A stretch of 46,136 nucleotides of DNA from Kiritimatiellia bacterium (GTDB lineage: Bacteria; Verrucomicrobiota; Kiritimatiellia; RFP12; UBA3636): positions 1 through 46,136 of the forward strand of contig JAGCJJ010000003.1 of NCBI GenBank assembly GCA_017648065.1, in the 5' to 3' direction. Below the pieces are notes generated by a model. That model was not told where the DNA came from. It saw only the letters and a program-made list of their open reading frames with translations, and did no database searches. The position numbers and the translations under genes are program-made. This document shows positions 9,221-17,128 of this stretch, piece after piece. Each line of letters opens with the position of its first letter. Position 1 is the first letter of the stretch.

Positions 9221-10756
9221 TCACTTACTACTAAATACATCTGCCAAAATTTCAGTAATATACTTTGGATTAAACCAAAAACTTTGTCGTGTCATTATTT
9301 GTCCATCTGGAAGTTTATCACCATTTGCAGACTCTGTACCTTTTCCAAACACAGTACCATCGGAAAACTTATAATATGTTTTAGATGTATGCGGACGAAC
9401 ATGAATTGTTTTACTTGATGCTATTCCAGGTAAATTATTTGAAATTGAAACTGTTCCTTTTGAATTAGTCTTACGTTTAAATTTCACTCCGTTAGCAACA
9501 ATATTTTTTGTCTTTTCCCAAACCATTTTTGCATCTACTAAATCACTTGACGGCATATTCCAAAGTTTTGCACCTAACAAGACACAATCCTTACCTTTTC
9601 CATCATCTCTATAAACCGCAAACAAATACTTTAATGTTGTTAATTGATCATAAAGTATTGAATCTTCCCATTTTTTTTCAGAATCTAGTTCTAGCATTCT
9701 CATTGGAGGCAACGGACTAGGCTCCTTTGCTAATCCTTTTGGACTTAAGCGTGTTGTTTTAACAGAAATTCCTGCTTTAACAAATTCCTCTGCTCGCCCA
9801 GAATTGATTCCTAGCATTTTATAAGTTAATGTAATCCATTGTGCTTTATTACCTGTATACTCTATTCCAAATAGATTACATAATTCCTTATCGGTTTTAC
9901 CTTGATACTTGTTAATTTTTTGAACAACAATCTCCTCAAAAGTAAGCTCTCTTTTCAACTCTTCAACAGAAACAATTTCCTCACATTTTTCCTGTTCTTG
10001 AGCACTAGGCACGAAATATGTTTGTAGCATATATGTAACATATGGCTGCTTAAAACAAAATGCACGAGGCTTAGCCTTAATATTAGATTTATACTGATCT
10101 ACCCTATCTGTTGATTTTGCACCTTTTGTACAAGCACCAAGATACATTGTATCACCTTCGGAAATTTCATGAGCTTTCCCATCCATGATTTTACCGATTA
10201 ATTTTTTATAGTCCTCTTTAATTATAAGAATATCTTTTTCTGGGATATTATAAATTCCAACATATTCAATATTATAATCTAGGCGTTCCTTAGTTCTATC
10301 TCTATGATAAAAAACAAATAAAACTTGCTCCATTTTAGACCATAAAATAGTTGAACTTAAATTCACAATTGGTGGCTCATTAAAATTTATTTGTGTAATT
10401 ACAACTCTCTCTCCCGCACGAATTTCTTTATCTTTTGTATATTCAAACGGAGATACTTTTAACTCTACACCAACTATTGGAAAATCTGGTGCATGATCAC
10501 TATTCTGTTTAATATGAAACCAACAGGTCTCTACTATATTTCCTAATTTTCATTTATTTATATTCAAATGTTTAACATCGTAAATTGCAGATTCTTCAGC
10601 AAGACTTTTCTCATTATTAAATTTTTCAATTATATTGGCAAATGTGCGACCACAAAGTTCCTTAGCATACTTGAGTATAGAATCTTTATTTGATGGATCA
10701 TAAAAAATTTGATTGTCTTCCATATGATAAAACCAAAAATTAGCGAGGTTTAACAT
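9221..10756 (-). pseudogene. Sau3AI-type restriction endonuclease interrupted by an in-frame TGA
   Basis: Two open stretches lie in one frame, 10756-10553 and 10549-9221, separated only by a TGA at 10552-10550. Together they give about 510 residues, near the size of Sau3AI (489). The first part (SILKYAKELCGRTFANIIEKF) matches the family N-terminus. After the stop come the MutH-like catalytic residues (APDFPIVGVELK: Asp, then Glu-x-Lys), GKAHEISEGD, LGACTKGA, and a C-terminal SNNLP...HVRPH...MTRQSFWFN pattern. Translation probably begins at ATG 10723 or 10756; neither has a good ribosome-binding site. murF and the hydrolase at 36432 end normally at TGA, so read-through as an amino acid is unlikely. 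The reading after the stop is undamaged, so the mutation is recent, or a sequencing error. Confidence 0.82.
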
Positions 10757-10776
10757 TAAATTAGTTTATACAATCA

Positions 10777-10782
10777 ATTATA
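10777..10782 (-). promoter_or_regulatory. Candidate -10 box upstream of the Sau3AI-type system
   Basis: A perfect TATAAT on the minus strand, 21 nt before the first possible ATG (10756). No good -35 hexamer lies 16-18 nt upstream, so the promoter is weak or the match is chance. Confidence 0.3.
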
Positions 10783-11010
10783 TCATTTTACACCAAGAAA
10801 TAAATACATTTTTCATTTTTGTTGCGTTTTACAATTTTTTACATAGATTTGGGAAAAGCATAGTAGAGTTTGGGATTTTTGGGAGGATAGTGTTAAATTT
10901 AGTGGTGGGCACATGATTTGATGAAGCAGCGTGGCGTGCCACAGAAATCTAGGTAATAGATAATAGTGAATAATGAATAAGTTAGGTAAAGAATTAGACA
11001 AATAAAAATT

Positions 11011-11150
11011 TTGCTCTCTAGTTTAGATGGGGACAATAGCCTAAATTCGTCTCCGAATTTAGATGAAGCAGCGCTCTGCGCTATGAAGCGGTGCATAGCA
11101 CCATGAAGCATGCCTACGGCATATGAAGCATTGCAAAGCAATATATGCGG
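11011..11150. repeat. Composite repeat A: leader, 9-bp hairpin, four heptamer-hairpin units
   Basis: It begins TTGCTCTCTA, continues with GATGGGGACAATAGC, then a perfect hairpin (CTAAATTCG, loop TCTC, CGAATTTAG; 11041-11062). Directly after come four 20-nt units at 11063, 11083, 11103 and 11123. Each unit is the constant ATGAAGC followed by a 5-bp stem and 3-nt loop: AGCGC-TCT-GCGCT, GGTGC-ATA-GCACC, ATGCC-TAC-GGCAT, ATTGC-AAA-GCAAT. The array closes with ATATGCGG. A near copy lies at 11886-12024, and a copy of the array alone at 11467-11553. Confidence 0.9.
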
Positions 11151-11252
11151 AGAAAGATTAGTGAATAGGTAATAGTGAATAACGAATAGATTCGGTAGTA
11201 GATAGTAAATAAAACTTATTGTCTTATGAATTACGACTTTTACGCAATGCGT

Positions 11253-11450
11253 GCGTGCAAAGCACGCTAGGCCCGTTTTGAGTACAAGGCGGAATATACG
11301 AGAGGAGCGTGTCGCGATTGCGACAGCACCTCTCGCCTCCGAAGGCTCAGGCGCAGAGCGCCTTCGTATGCGCACTGATTATCTCAGTTGCGCATGAGTA
11401 AATTTTAAGGAAGTGTGAGGTTCCCTACACAAATTTCGGGCACCTCACAC
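11253..11450. repeat. Cluster of GC-rich hairpins
   Basis: Successive perfect or near-perfect hairpins: GCGTGC-AAA-GCACGC (11253-11267); an outer CGAGAGG/CCTCTCG stem (11299-11335) enclosing GTCGC-GATT-GCGAC; AGGCGC-AGA-GCGCCT (11349-11363); and GTGTGAGGT paired with ACCTCACAC (11413-11450) with an inner CCC/GGG. None is followed by a T-run, so they are not ordinary terminators. Confidence 0.7.
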
Positions 11451-11466
11451 CCAGTAATATTGTTAG

Positions 11467-11553
11467 ATGAAGCAGCGCAAGCGCTATGAAGCGGTGCATA
11501 GCACTATGAAGCATGCCTACGGCATATGAAGCATTGCGAAGCAATATATGCGG
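11467..11553. repeat. Heptamer-hairpin array B (four units)
   Basis: Same order of four ATGAAGC-plus-hairpin units as in composite A, without the leader. The first hairpin has a shortened loop (AGCGC-AA-GCGCT). The second stem ends in T instead of C, giving a G-T pair. The fourth loop is GAA instead of AAA. The array ends ATATGCGG. A GGGGAC-type hairpin follows 16 nt later. Confidence 0.88.
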
Positions 11554-11569
11554 TGGAAATAAAATATAT

Positions 11570-11601
11570 GTGCAGCACGAGGACGTACTGCACCCCAGTT
11601 A
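11570..11601. repeat. GAGGAC-loop hairpin 1 with CCCAGTTA tail
   Basis: GTGCAGCAC (11570-11578), loop GAGGAC, GTACTGCAC (11585-11593), then CCCAGTTA. The single mismatch in the stem would be a G-U pair in an RNA copied from the minus strand. Three relatives lie at 11839, 12652 and 26464. Confidence 0.75.
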
Positions 11602-11838
11602 TCAAACCTAATTCTTCTCTAACATTTTCAGAGAAATATTCGGGGAATTCGTCCTTGACTACATCAATTAAATTTGATACTTTTAATTCTAGTAATTGCC
11701 CGTTAGAACTAGATACTTGGCTATCAACCTTGTTGTGTTCTTGATGGGCAATTTTTGCGTTTAACGACTTCAAAGGGAATAATTTTAGCAAATTACCTGA
11801 ATTTGTGTTTATTGTATTTCTTACAATTATTAATATCT

Positions 11839-11868
11839 GTAAGACGGGGACGTCCTACACCCCAGTTA
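11839..11868. repeat. GGGGAC-loop hairpin 2 with different stem
   Basis: GTAAGAC (11839-11845), loop GGGGAC, GTCCTAC (11852-11858), then ACCCCAGTTA. Loop and tail match the relatives at 11570 and 12652, but the stem bases differ on both sides in a compensating way. Confidence 0.72.
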
Positions 11869-11885
11869 AGCACACTCCTTTATTT

Positions 11886-12024
11886 TTGCTCTCTAATTTG
11901 GATGGGGACAATAGCCTAAATTCGTGTCCGAATTTAGATGAAGCAGCGCAAGTGCTATGAAGCGGTGCAAAGCACCATGAAGCATGCCTACGACATATGA
12001 AGCATTGCTAAGCAATATATGCGG
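11886..12024. repeat. Composite repeat C (near copy of composite A)
   Basis: Same order as 11011-11150: the TTGCTCTCTA leader, hairpin CTAAATTCG-TGTC-CGAATTTAG (11916-11937), then four ATGAAGC units from 11938 and the ATATGCGG end. Differences from A lie mainly in the loops (AA, AAA, TAC, TAA). The first stem has a change that leaves a G-T pair, and the third stem has one true mismatch (ATGCC/GACAT). Confidence 0.88.
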
Positions 12025-12088
12025 TGGGGTTTAAATTTGAATTTCATCAAGACATAGGGGATATTGGCGACAAGAGAGCAAGATTTTC

Positions 12089-12176
12089 TAGCGCTTTAAT
12101 AAATTTGTCCCCAGTTCTCCTAAGCGCTAAATATATATATATTCGCGCTTTCGCTTCCGTCCGGGACGATTAGACG
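12089..12176. repeat. REP-like dispersed element, copy 1
   Basis: It begins TAGCGCTTTAATAAATTTG, then TCCCC, an inverted AAGCGCTAA, and a shared core CGCGCTTTCGCTTCCGTCC that leads into ATTAGACG. A clear homologue lies at 26083-26169, 14 kb away in the same orientation. The AATAAATCTGTCCCC-type word resembles ends I associate with REP elements mobilised by RAYT transposases (recall only). No transposase lies in the window. Confidence 0.75.
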
Positions 12177-12610
12177 TTTAGACAGTTGTACGACCCAAAG
12201 ACGATTAGACGGTTAGACGACCACCGCCAGACGATTAGACGGTTAGACGTTAGACCCCATCCTCGCGTTGACACGCGCTCTTGGACATGAGACGTGAGAC
12301 GAGAGACGAGACCCGTATGACGAGAGACGTTAGACGTTTAGACAACTACAGAAATCTAGGTAATAGATAATAAATAAAAAAAGTCTTATCGTCTAAACGT
12401 CTTATTGTCTGTTCAATGTCTAATCGTCTTTGGGTCTCATGTCCGTGTCTCTCGTCTCATGTCTCTCGTCTCATGTCCTATGCATGTCAATGCAGGAGGG
12501 AGTGTGTCAACGCGGAAGCGGTGTCTTATCGTCTAATCGTCTAACCGTCTGACCGGAAAGGTTGTCTAAACGTCTCTCGTCGTTCAATCGTCTAATCGTC
12601 TAAACGTCCC
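12160..12610. repeat. AGACG-word repeat that inverts to CGTCT (large imperfect palindrome)
   Basis: From about 12165 to 12345 the plus strand repeats words such as ATTAGACG, TTAGACGTTTAGAC and GAGACGAGAGAC. After an AT-rich centre near 12350-12380 the complement dominates (GTCTAATCGTCTAA, CTCGTCTCATGTC) to about 12608. TTGACA-loop hairpins are embedded (CGCG-TTGACA-CGCG at 12264-12277 and the complement at 12481-12494). Bases 12399-12496 are the reverse complement of 26235-26347. Confidence 0.75.
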
Positions 12611-12651
12611 TAAAAATTAAATTTATACTACACCACGCGTACGTGAAATAT

Positions 12652-12686
12652 GTGCAGCACGGGGACGTACTGCACCCCAGTTAAGC
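12652..12686. repeat. GGGGAC-loop hairpin 3
   Basis: GTGCAGCAC (12652-12660), loop GGGGAC, GTACTGCAC (12667-12675), then CCCAGTTAAGC. It has the same stem as the copy at 11570 and the same loop as the copy at 11839. Confidence 0.75.
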
Positions 12687-12713
12687 GCGTGAACACAAAA
12701 ATATTTTTACCTT

Positions 12714-12770
12714 ATCTATTCACTATTCGTTATTCACTATTAGTTATTCACTAATCACTATTCACTATTC
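12714..12770. repeat. TATTCACTATT low-complexity tract
   Basis: Permuted repeats of ATTCACTATTCGTT/ATTCACTATTAGTT. The complementary words (AATAGTGAATAACGAATA) occur at about 10950-10985 and 11160-11190, and the same orientation recurs at 26382-26464. No function is evident. Confidence 0.6.
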
Positions 12771-12887
12771 TCGCGATAGCCAATACCCTAGAACTCATTC
12801 GTGCGAATTCGTGCCCATTCGTGTTCTTGAAAAAATCGCATTCGTGTACCACGCGAGCCAGCACGCTCGCGCTGCTTACTGCGGGTT

Positions 12888-14234
12888 TTAGATAAAGTCT
12901 ACCATTGCTACTGTATTTGGAGCCAGGGTTAACTCGTATGTATTTTCTCCACACTTAGTTAACAGAGGTACCTCTGCAAGGTTATTTGCTTCATCTAGTA
13001 AATAGCTCACAGGATTGCTATTTACTGAATCAATGCTTATGCGAACAGTCTTTGGTTGTGCATCTGTATCCTCTTCAACAAAATAAGAAAATACAGTACA
13101 TACCTTGCCGTCTGCACTACGTGCACCCAAAACATACACATCATTGTCATCTGTTGTAGTTTCAATTTGAGTACCATACTCTACTAGCTTATTAAATGCC
13201 TCGAAGCTATAATACGTCTTTAATGGGCGATACAAATAAAGATCCCAAATACCATTCATTCCGGTAGGACGTGCATCATAGTACATCATCATATCAAGCT
13301 TATTGACATTCTGACCAACTATCATGGCTGCCAATGTAAAGGCAGCTCCCTTCATGCCAATTATTGTCTGAATAGAATAAATAAATGCTTCTGTTGCCCA
13401 GCCACGTACATAATTCCATTCATTCAGATGGCTCTCTGCAGCATCATAGCCATACTTCTTCATAATGGCTTCCACAATATCTGCATCCTCCTGGACATCC
13501 CATGGATTACGCATATATCTATGCCAAGAGAGAAAATCTATCGGTACACGCTTTTCTTCGTCACCCTCACCAGACATCATTTTTAGAAAATCGTCAAGCC
13601 ATGCCTTATCCCATGCAAGTGCTGGACCACCGATTTTCAAATGTGGGAAGCATTTCTTCAAATGTAGAGCAACCGTCTTGTAGAACTCAAAAAATTGAAG
13701 CTTTGTGCCACCCCAGCACTTTTTATTATCAGAGTCCTCTGCATCTAGATCAGGTTCGTTCCAAATTTCCCAATATCTAATCTTGTGAGTAAAGCCATTT
13801 GCCCAACCCTCTGTGTAGTGACGAATGATATGCTCACAAATTTCTGCCCACTTCTGATTGTCCTTTGGTGGCAGGGTGTGATACTTCTTTGACCAGTGCT
13901 CAATAGATGCTCCAAGCCTGTAAAGAGGCTCTGTACCAGCAGCTATTATTTTTTGAATATATTCATCTGTCAGTTGAAAATCATAAGCATCAGGATCATT
14001 TACATCCTTGCTGAAATCAGTGAAGATTACACCAACATCAATGGTATGAGGTCCGCCATAGGCAGAAAAAAAATTTGAATCATGAGTGCGTGCAAATGGA
14101 ATTTTCAACTTTTTATATGTGTGAAAATTACCTCTGTCTGGATCCTCTGCCAAACCAACAGGTCCATTATTAACACAATTCATAGGCCTAATTTTGCCTA
14201 ATAGTTTGCTTGTATTTATAGTTACACAACTCAT
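12888..14234 (-). CDS. GH39-family glycoside hydrolase (beta-xylosidase-like), cytoplasmic
   Basis: A retaining glycosidase with a TIM barrel and a short C-terminal beta-sandwich. In 448 residues the WEIWNEPD motif supplies the likely acid/base Glu160, and SHLNEWNY supplies the likely nucleophile Glu272. The spacing (about 112 residues) and surroundings (PFARTHDSNF, LSWHRY) fit GH39, whose known members are xylosidases and iduronidases; the substrate here is unproved. There is no signal peptide, so the substrate must be imported. The C-terminal part (from about 365) looks like the usual accessory domain. The start ATG 14234 has GGGAG about 10 nt upstream. It lies 13 nt after nadD and is the last gene of the run; the repeat island begins right after its stop. 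Confidence 0.82.
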   Translation of the reverse strand: MSCVTINTSKLLGKIRPMNCVNNGPVGLAEDPDRGNFHTYKKLKIPFARTHDSNFFSAYGGPHTIDVGVIFTDFSKDVNDPDAYDFQLTDEYIQKIIAAGTEPLYRLGASIEHWSKKYHTLPPKDNQKWAEICEHIIRHYTEGWANGFTHKIRYWEIWNEPDLDAEDSDNKKCWGGTKLQFFEFYKTVALHLKKCFPHLKIGGPALAWDKAWLDDFLKMMSGEGDEEKRVPIDFLSWHRYMRNPWDVQEDADIVEAIMKKYGYDAAESHLNEWNYVRGWATEAFIYSIQTIIGMKGAAFTLAAMIVGQNVNKLDMMMYYDARPTGMNGIWDLYLYRPLKTYYSFEAFNKLVEYGTQIETTTDDNDVYVLGARSADGKVCTVFSYFVEEDTDAQPKTVRISIDSVNSNPVSYLLDEANNLAEVPLLTKCGENTYELTLAPNTVAMVDFI

Positions 14235-14247
14235 AACCTACTCCCAA

Positions 14248-14847
14248 CTAATGATTATAAATTTTATTTGCTATTGCATACTCTGCCACAGCCTTCGGTA
14301 AAAGCTCCTCTTGAGGCATAATACCCTCAGCTAAGGCTTGACGTAATTCGGTTGAAGAAACTGGCATATTAAAGGAAGGTACAACAAAGCGCTGGAGCTT
14401 TCCCTTTTCCTGCGGAGAAAATTCGTCGCTAAATAGGAGCGACTCACCTGCACGGGCAAAAATAATAAACGAAAACTCCTCTACCAACTCATGATAACAA
14501 TACCAATGGTGTAGGGTTGAAAGAGAGTCTCCGCCAATAATAAAAAAGAGCTCTGCGTCTGGATGCTCTTCACGCAAGTGACGCATCAGCTCAATTGTAT
14601 AGGAACGTCCACCGCGGTCCATATCATAGGTGCAGATAGAAACCTTATCTTCGCCTTCAATGGCAAGCTGTAGCATTGCGAGACGTGCCTCATTAGAAGC
14701 GACGGCCCCATTCTTTTTGAAAGGCGATACCGCTGTTGGTACAAGCATCACCTCAGCTAGCTCAAATTGCTTCTGAGCAATTTTTGCCAGCTCGAGGTGT
14801 CCCGCATGTATGGGATCAAAGCTTCCACCAAATACACCTAGCTTCAT
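14248..14847 (-). CDS. nadD: Nicotinate-nucleotide adenylyltransferase
   Basis: Adenylates nicotinate mononucleotide in NAD synthesis. The 199-residue protein has the nucleotidyltransferase start GGSFDPIHAGH (7-17, with the HxGH motif at 14-17) and the SSTELR motif (164-169), both diagnostic. The length is normal. Its stop (TAG) is 13 nt before GH39, and it starts 16 nt after galU, so it sits inside a tight minus-strand run. Confidence 0.95.
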   Translation of the reverse strand: MKLGVFGGSFDPIHAGHLELAKIAQKQFELAEVMLVPTAVSPFKKNGAVASNEARLAMLQLAIEGEDKVSICTYDMDRGGRSYTIELMRHLREEHPDAELFFIIGGDSLSTLHHWYCYHELVEEFSFIIFARAGESLLFSDEFSPQEKGKLQRFVVPSFNMPVSSTELRQALAEGIMPQEELLPKAVAEYAIANKIYNH

Positions 14848-14863
14848 TCTAAAATCTCAAAGA

Positions 14864-15751
14864 TTAGAAATCTTTCTTTAGCTGTTCAGCTGTTTCAATG
14901 ATAAACTTTGCAAGAGGCTCGCGTAGATCCTCACGCTCCAAAGCATAGGTAATATTTGTCTTTAGGAAGTCAATCTTATTACCTGCATCAAAACGCTTAC
15001 CGCAGAACTTTACGCCATACATTGCACGTTGTGCTGCCTGAGCACGTAGAGCATCAGTAATTTGGATCTCGCCATTCTTACCTGGCTTTACATTATCAAG
15101 GTAGCTGAACACCTCAGGTGTCAAAATATAACGTGATGCAATTACAAGATTAGATGGAGCAACCTCTGGTTTTGGCTTTTCTACCAAATCACGGATAAGC
15201 ATTACATTATCTGTTACTGGAGAGCCATCAATCACACCATAACGGCTTACGCGATCCATTGACACCTCCTCAAGAGCAACAACGGTCTCGTGATAGCGGT
15301 CAAAAACATCAAGAAGCTGCTTAGTTACTGGTGTATCATTGCCTGAGCGAAGCAGTGTATCACCAAGCAATACAGCAAAAGGCTCATTACCGATATGGTG
15401 GCGTGCCAATGAAATTGCATCACCCAAGCCACGCATCTCCTTCTGACGAATAAAGTGGATATTTGCTAGATTTGATATGCGACGAACAATCTCAAGCTCT
15501 GCTAGCTTATTCTTTTCCTCAAGCTCATCCTCTAGCTCAAGGCAGCGATCAAAATGATCCTCTACTGCGCGTTTACCGCGACTTACAATCATCAAAATAT
15601 CTGTAATACCAGAAGCAACTGCCTCCTCAACTACATATTGAATTACAGGAATATCTACAACTGTTAGCATTTCCTTTGGTTGAGACTTTGTTGCTGGCAA
15701 AAAGCGTGTGCCATAGCCTGCTGCTGGGATAACTGCCTTGCGTACCTTCAT
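14864..15751 (-). CDS. galU: UTP--glucose-1-phosphate uridylyltransferase
   Basis: Makes UDP-glucose, the donor for envelope glycans and galactose metabolism. The 295-residue protein starts MKVRKAVIPAAGYGTRFLP and continues ATKSQPKEML, the nucleotide-sugar pyrophosphorylase signature, followed by LGDTLL, VEKPKPE and GEIQITDA, all typical of GalU. A GTG at 15763 is also in frame. I chose ATG 15751 because GGAGG lies 5 nt before it. It follows murA by 49 nt. Confidence 0.94.
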   Translation of the reverse strand: MKVRKAVIPAAGYGTRFLPATKSQPKEMLTVVDIPVIQYVVEEAVASGITDILMIVSRGKRAVEDHFDRCLELEDELEEKNKLAELEIVRRISNLANIHFIRQKEMRGLGDAISLARHHIGNEPFAVLLGDTLLRSGNDTPVTKQLLDVFDRYHETVVALEEVSMDRVSRYGVIDGSPVTDNVMLIRDLVEKPKPEVAPSNLVIASRYILTPEVFSYLDNVKPGKNGEIQITDALRAQAAQRAMYGVKFCGKRFDAGNKIDFLKTNITYALEREDLREPLAKFIIETAEQLKKDF

Positions 15752-15800
15752 TTTTTCCTCCACTATAATATTTATAAAATTCTTTTATCTGACTTTGATA

Positions 15801-17120
15801 TTATTCGTTAATTATCTCGCGAGTGATATCTGCACCTAAATCGCTAAGAGATTTTTCTAGCGACTCATAACCGCGGTCAATACTCTCTGCATTACCGATT
15901 ACCGTTGTGCCCTCTGCACATAGGCCTGCGAGCACAAGAGCCATACCTGCACGAATATCTGGGCTTAGCATACGAGTGCTCTTCAAGCTATTCTTACCTG
16001 AGCCATGCACAACAATACGATGTGGGTCACATTGCACAATATGAGCACCCATGCCAATTAAATTATCAATAAAGTATAGGCGGCTTTCAAACATCTTTTC
16101 AAAGAAAAGTACAATACCCTCTGCTTGAGTTGCAAGCACAATAAGCACACTTAGCAAATCAGAAGGAACTGCAGGCCAGATGCCATCATCAATCTTAGCA
16201 ATTGCACCAGAGACATCATTTGTGATGCGTAAATCGCAGAGAGAAGAGTCAAAGGTTAGCACACCAGATTCATCACGAGTCCAATGGACACCCAATCGTG
16301 AGAATGGACGTTGAAGAACAAGAAAATCCTCTTCCTCTGTATTTTCAATTTTAATGCTACCGCGAGTTGCTGCTGCAGCAGCGATAAAGCTAGCCGACTC
16401 AATATAGTCAGGCATAATTCTAAAGCTATCGCCATGAAGCTTTTCTACGCCTTCAATTTCAAGGCGATTTGTTCCTACGCCAGTAATTTGTGCACCCATG
16501 CCATTAAGCATATTGCATAGATTTACTACATGAGGCTCGCAAGCAGTATTAAAGAGAACAGTATGTCCTTCAGCCTTAACTGCAGCCATAACCAAATTCT
16601 CTGTAGCGGTCACACTTGCTTCATCAAGCAAGATTTTTGCGCCATGCAGGCGACCCTTACGGCGGAACTCAAAAGGGATACTCTCAGGAATTTCCATACC
16701 TAAGCGTTTAAAACCATCAAAGTGCGTATCCAAGCGACGCAAACCGATAACATCACCACCAGGAGGAGAAATAACAACACGCTCACTACGAGAGATAAGT
16801 GCACCTGCAAAAAGAATTGAGGTACGGATACGATTGCACAAATCTTGTGGCAGAGTATCAGTTTTCAGAGTTGTTGGGTCAATTATTACCTTACGAGCGA
16901 CACGATCAAGGGTTACCTTTGCACCTAGTTCTTGTGCAAGAGTGAGCATCACCTCAACATCGCGAATAATTGGAAGATTTGTAAGCTCCACTACTCCATC
17001 AGCCATCATAGCTGCAGCAATCATAGGCAGAGCAGCATTTTTATTACCAGGAGAAAAGTGTGAGCCATGCAGAGGCTTACCACCATTGATTACAAATCTT
17101 GATGAAACATTTTTTACCAT
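15801..17120 (-). CDS. murA: UDP-N-acetylglucosamine 1-carboxyvinyltransferase with Asp in place of catalytic Cys
   Basis: Transfers enolpyruvate from PEP to UDP-GlcNAc, the first committed step of peptidoglycan synthesis. The 439-residue protein has the two-domain EPT fold: the GNKNAALP loop (25-32), the PEP-binding loop PPGGDVIGLRRLD (119-131), PSDLLSV, FEKMFESRL and DIRAGMALV. In most bacteria the loop reads PGGCxIG. Here residue 123 is Asp (codon GAT), as in the MurA enzymes of Chlamydia and Mycobacterium tuberculosis, which fosfomycin cannot alkylate. The start is ATG 17120 with AAGGT upstream. It lies 8 nt after the phosphoribosyltransferase gene. Confidence 0.93.
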   Translation of the reverse strand: MVKNVSSRFVINGGKPLHGSHFSPGNKNAALPMIAAAMMADGVVELTNLPIIRDVEVMLTLAQELGAKVTLDRVARKVIIDPTTLKTDTLPQDLCNRIRTSILFAGALISRSERVVISPPGGDVIGLRRLDTHFDGFKRLGMEIPESIPFEFRRKGRLHGAKILLDEASVTATENLVMAAVKAEGHTVLFNTACEPHVVNLCNMLNGMGAQITGVGTNRLEIEGVEKLHGDSFRIMPDYIESASFIAAAAATRGSIKIENTEEEDFLVLQRPFSRLGVHWTRDESGVLTFDSSLCDLRITNDVSGAIAKIDDGIWPAVPSDLLSVLIVLATQAEGIVLFFEKMFESRLYFIDNLIGMGAHIVQCDPHRIVVHGSGKNSLKSTRMLSPDIRAGMALVLAGLCAEGTTVIGNAESIDRGYESLEKSLSDLGADITREIINE

Positions 17121-17128
17121 AAATTACC

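Larger units (their letters stand above)
10757..12887. other. 2.1-kb gene-less island of hairpins and short repeats
   Basis: No credible gene lies here. Frames of 95 and 158 codons exist, but they run through hairpin repeats and low-complexity sequence and match no family I know. The region is a mosaic of four kinds of sequence: permutations of the words TATTCACTATT/AATAGTGAATA; small palindromes with variable stems and constant loops or flanks; AGACG/CGTCT runs that switch strand near 12,360; and longer composite elements found twice. Several elements recur at 25.5-26.5 kb. The 25-nt sequence beginning ACAGAAATCTAGG occurs at 10941 and again near 12350. The island separates the restriction-modification genes from the GH39-nadD-galU-murA operon. 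It looks like an accumulation site for dispersed intergenic repeats. Confidence 0.75.

Noticed and set aside
10550..10552. TGA read as an amino acid (recoding) in the Sau3AI-like gene
   Set aside because: murF and the hydrolase gene at 36432 stop normally at TGA, and no selenocysteine-type element or conserved Cys at this position supports recoding.
10899..11375. Minus-strand open frame of 158 codons in the first repeat island
   Set aside because: It runs through several perfect hairpins and low-complexity words, has no ribosome-binding site and matches no family I know. The open frame is a by-product of the repeats.
11504..11791. Minus-strand open frame of 95 codons
   Set aside because: Its C-terminal part is translated from the ATGAAGC array and a GGGGAC hairpin. 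No ribosome-binding site and no homology sense.
11063..12024. CRISPR array
   Set aside because: The constant word is only 7 nt, the variable parts are self-complementary rather than spacer-like, the unit is 20 nt, and there are no cas genes in the window.
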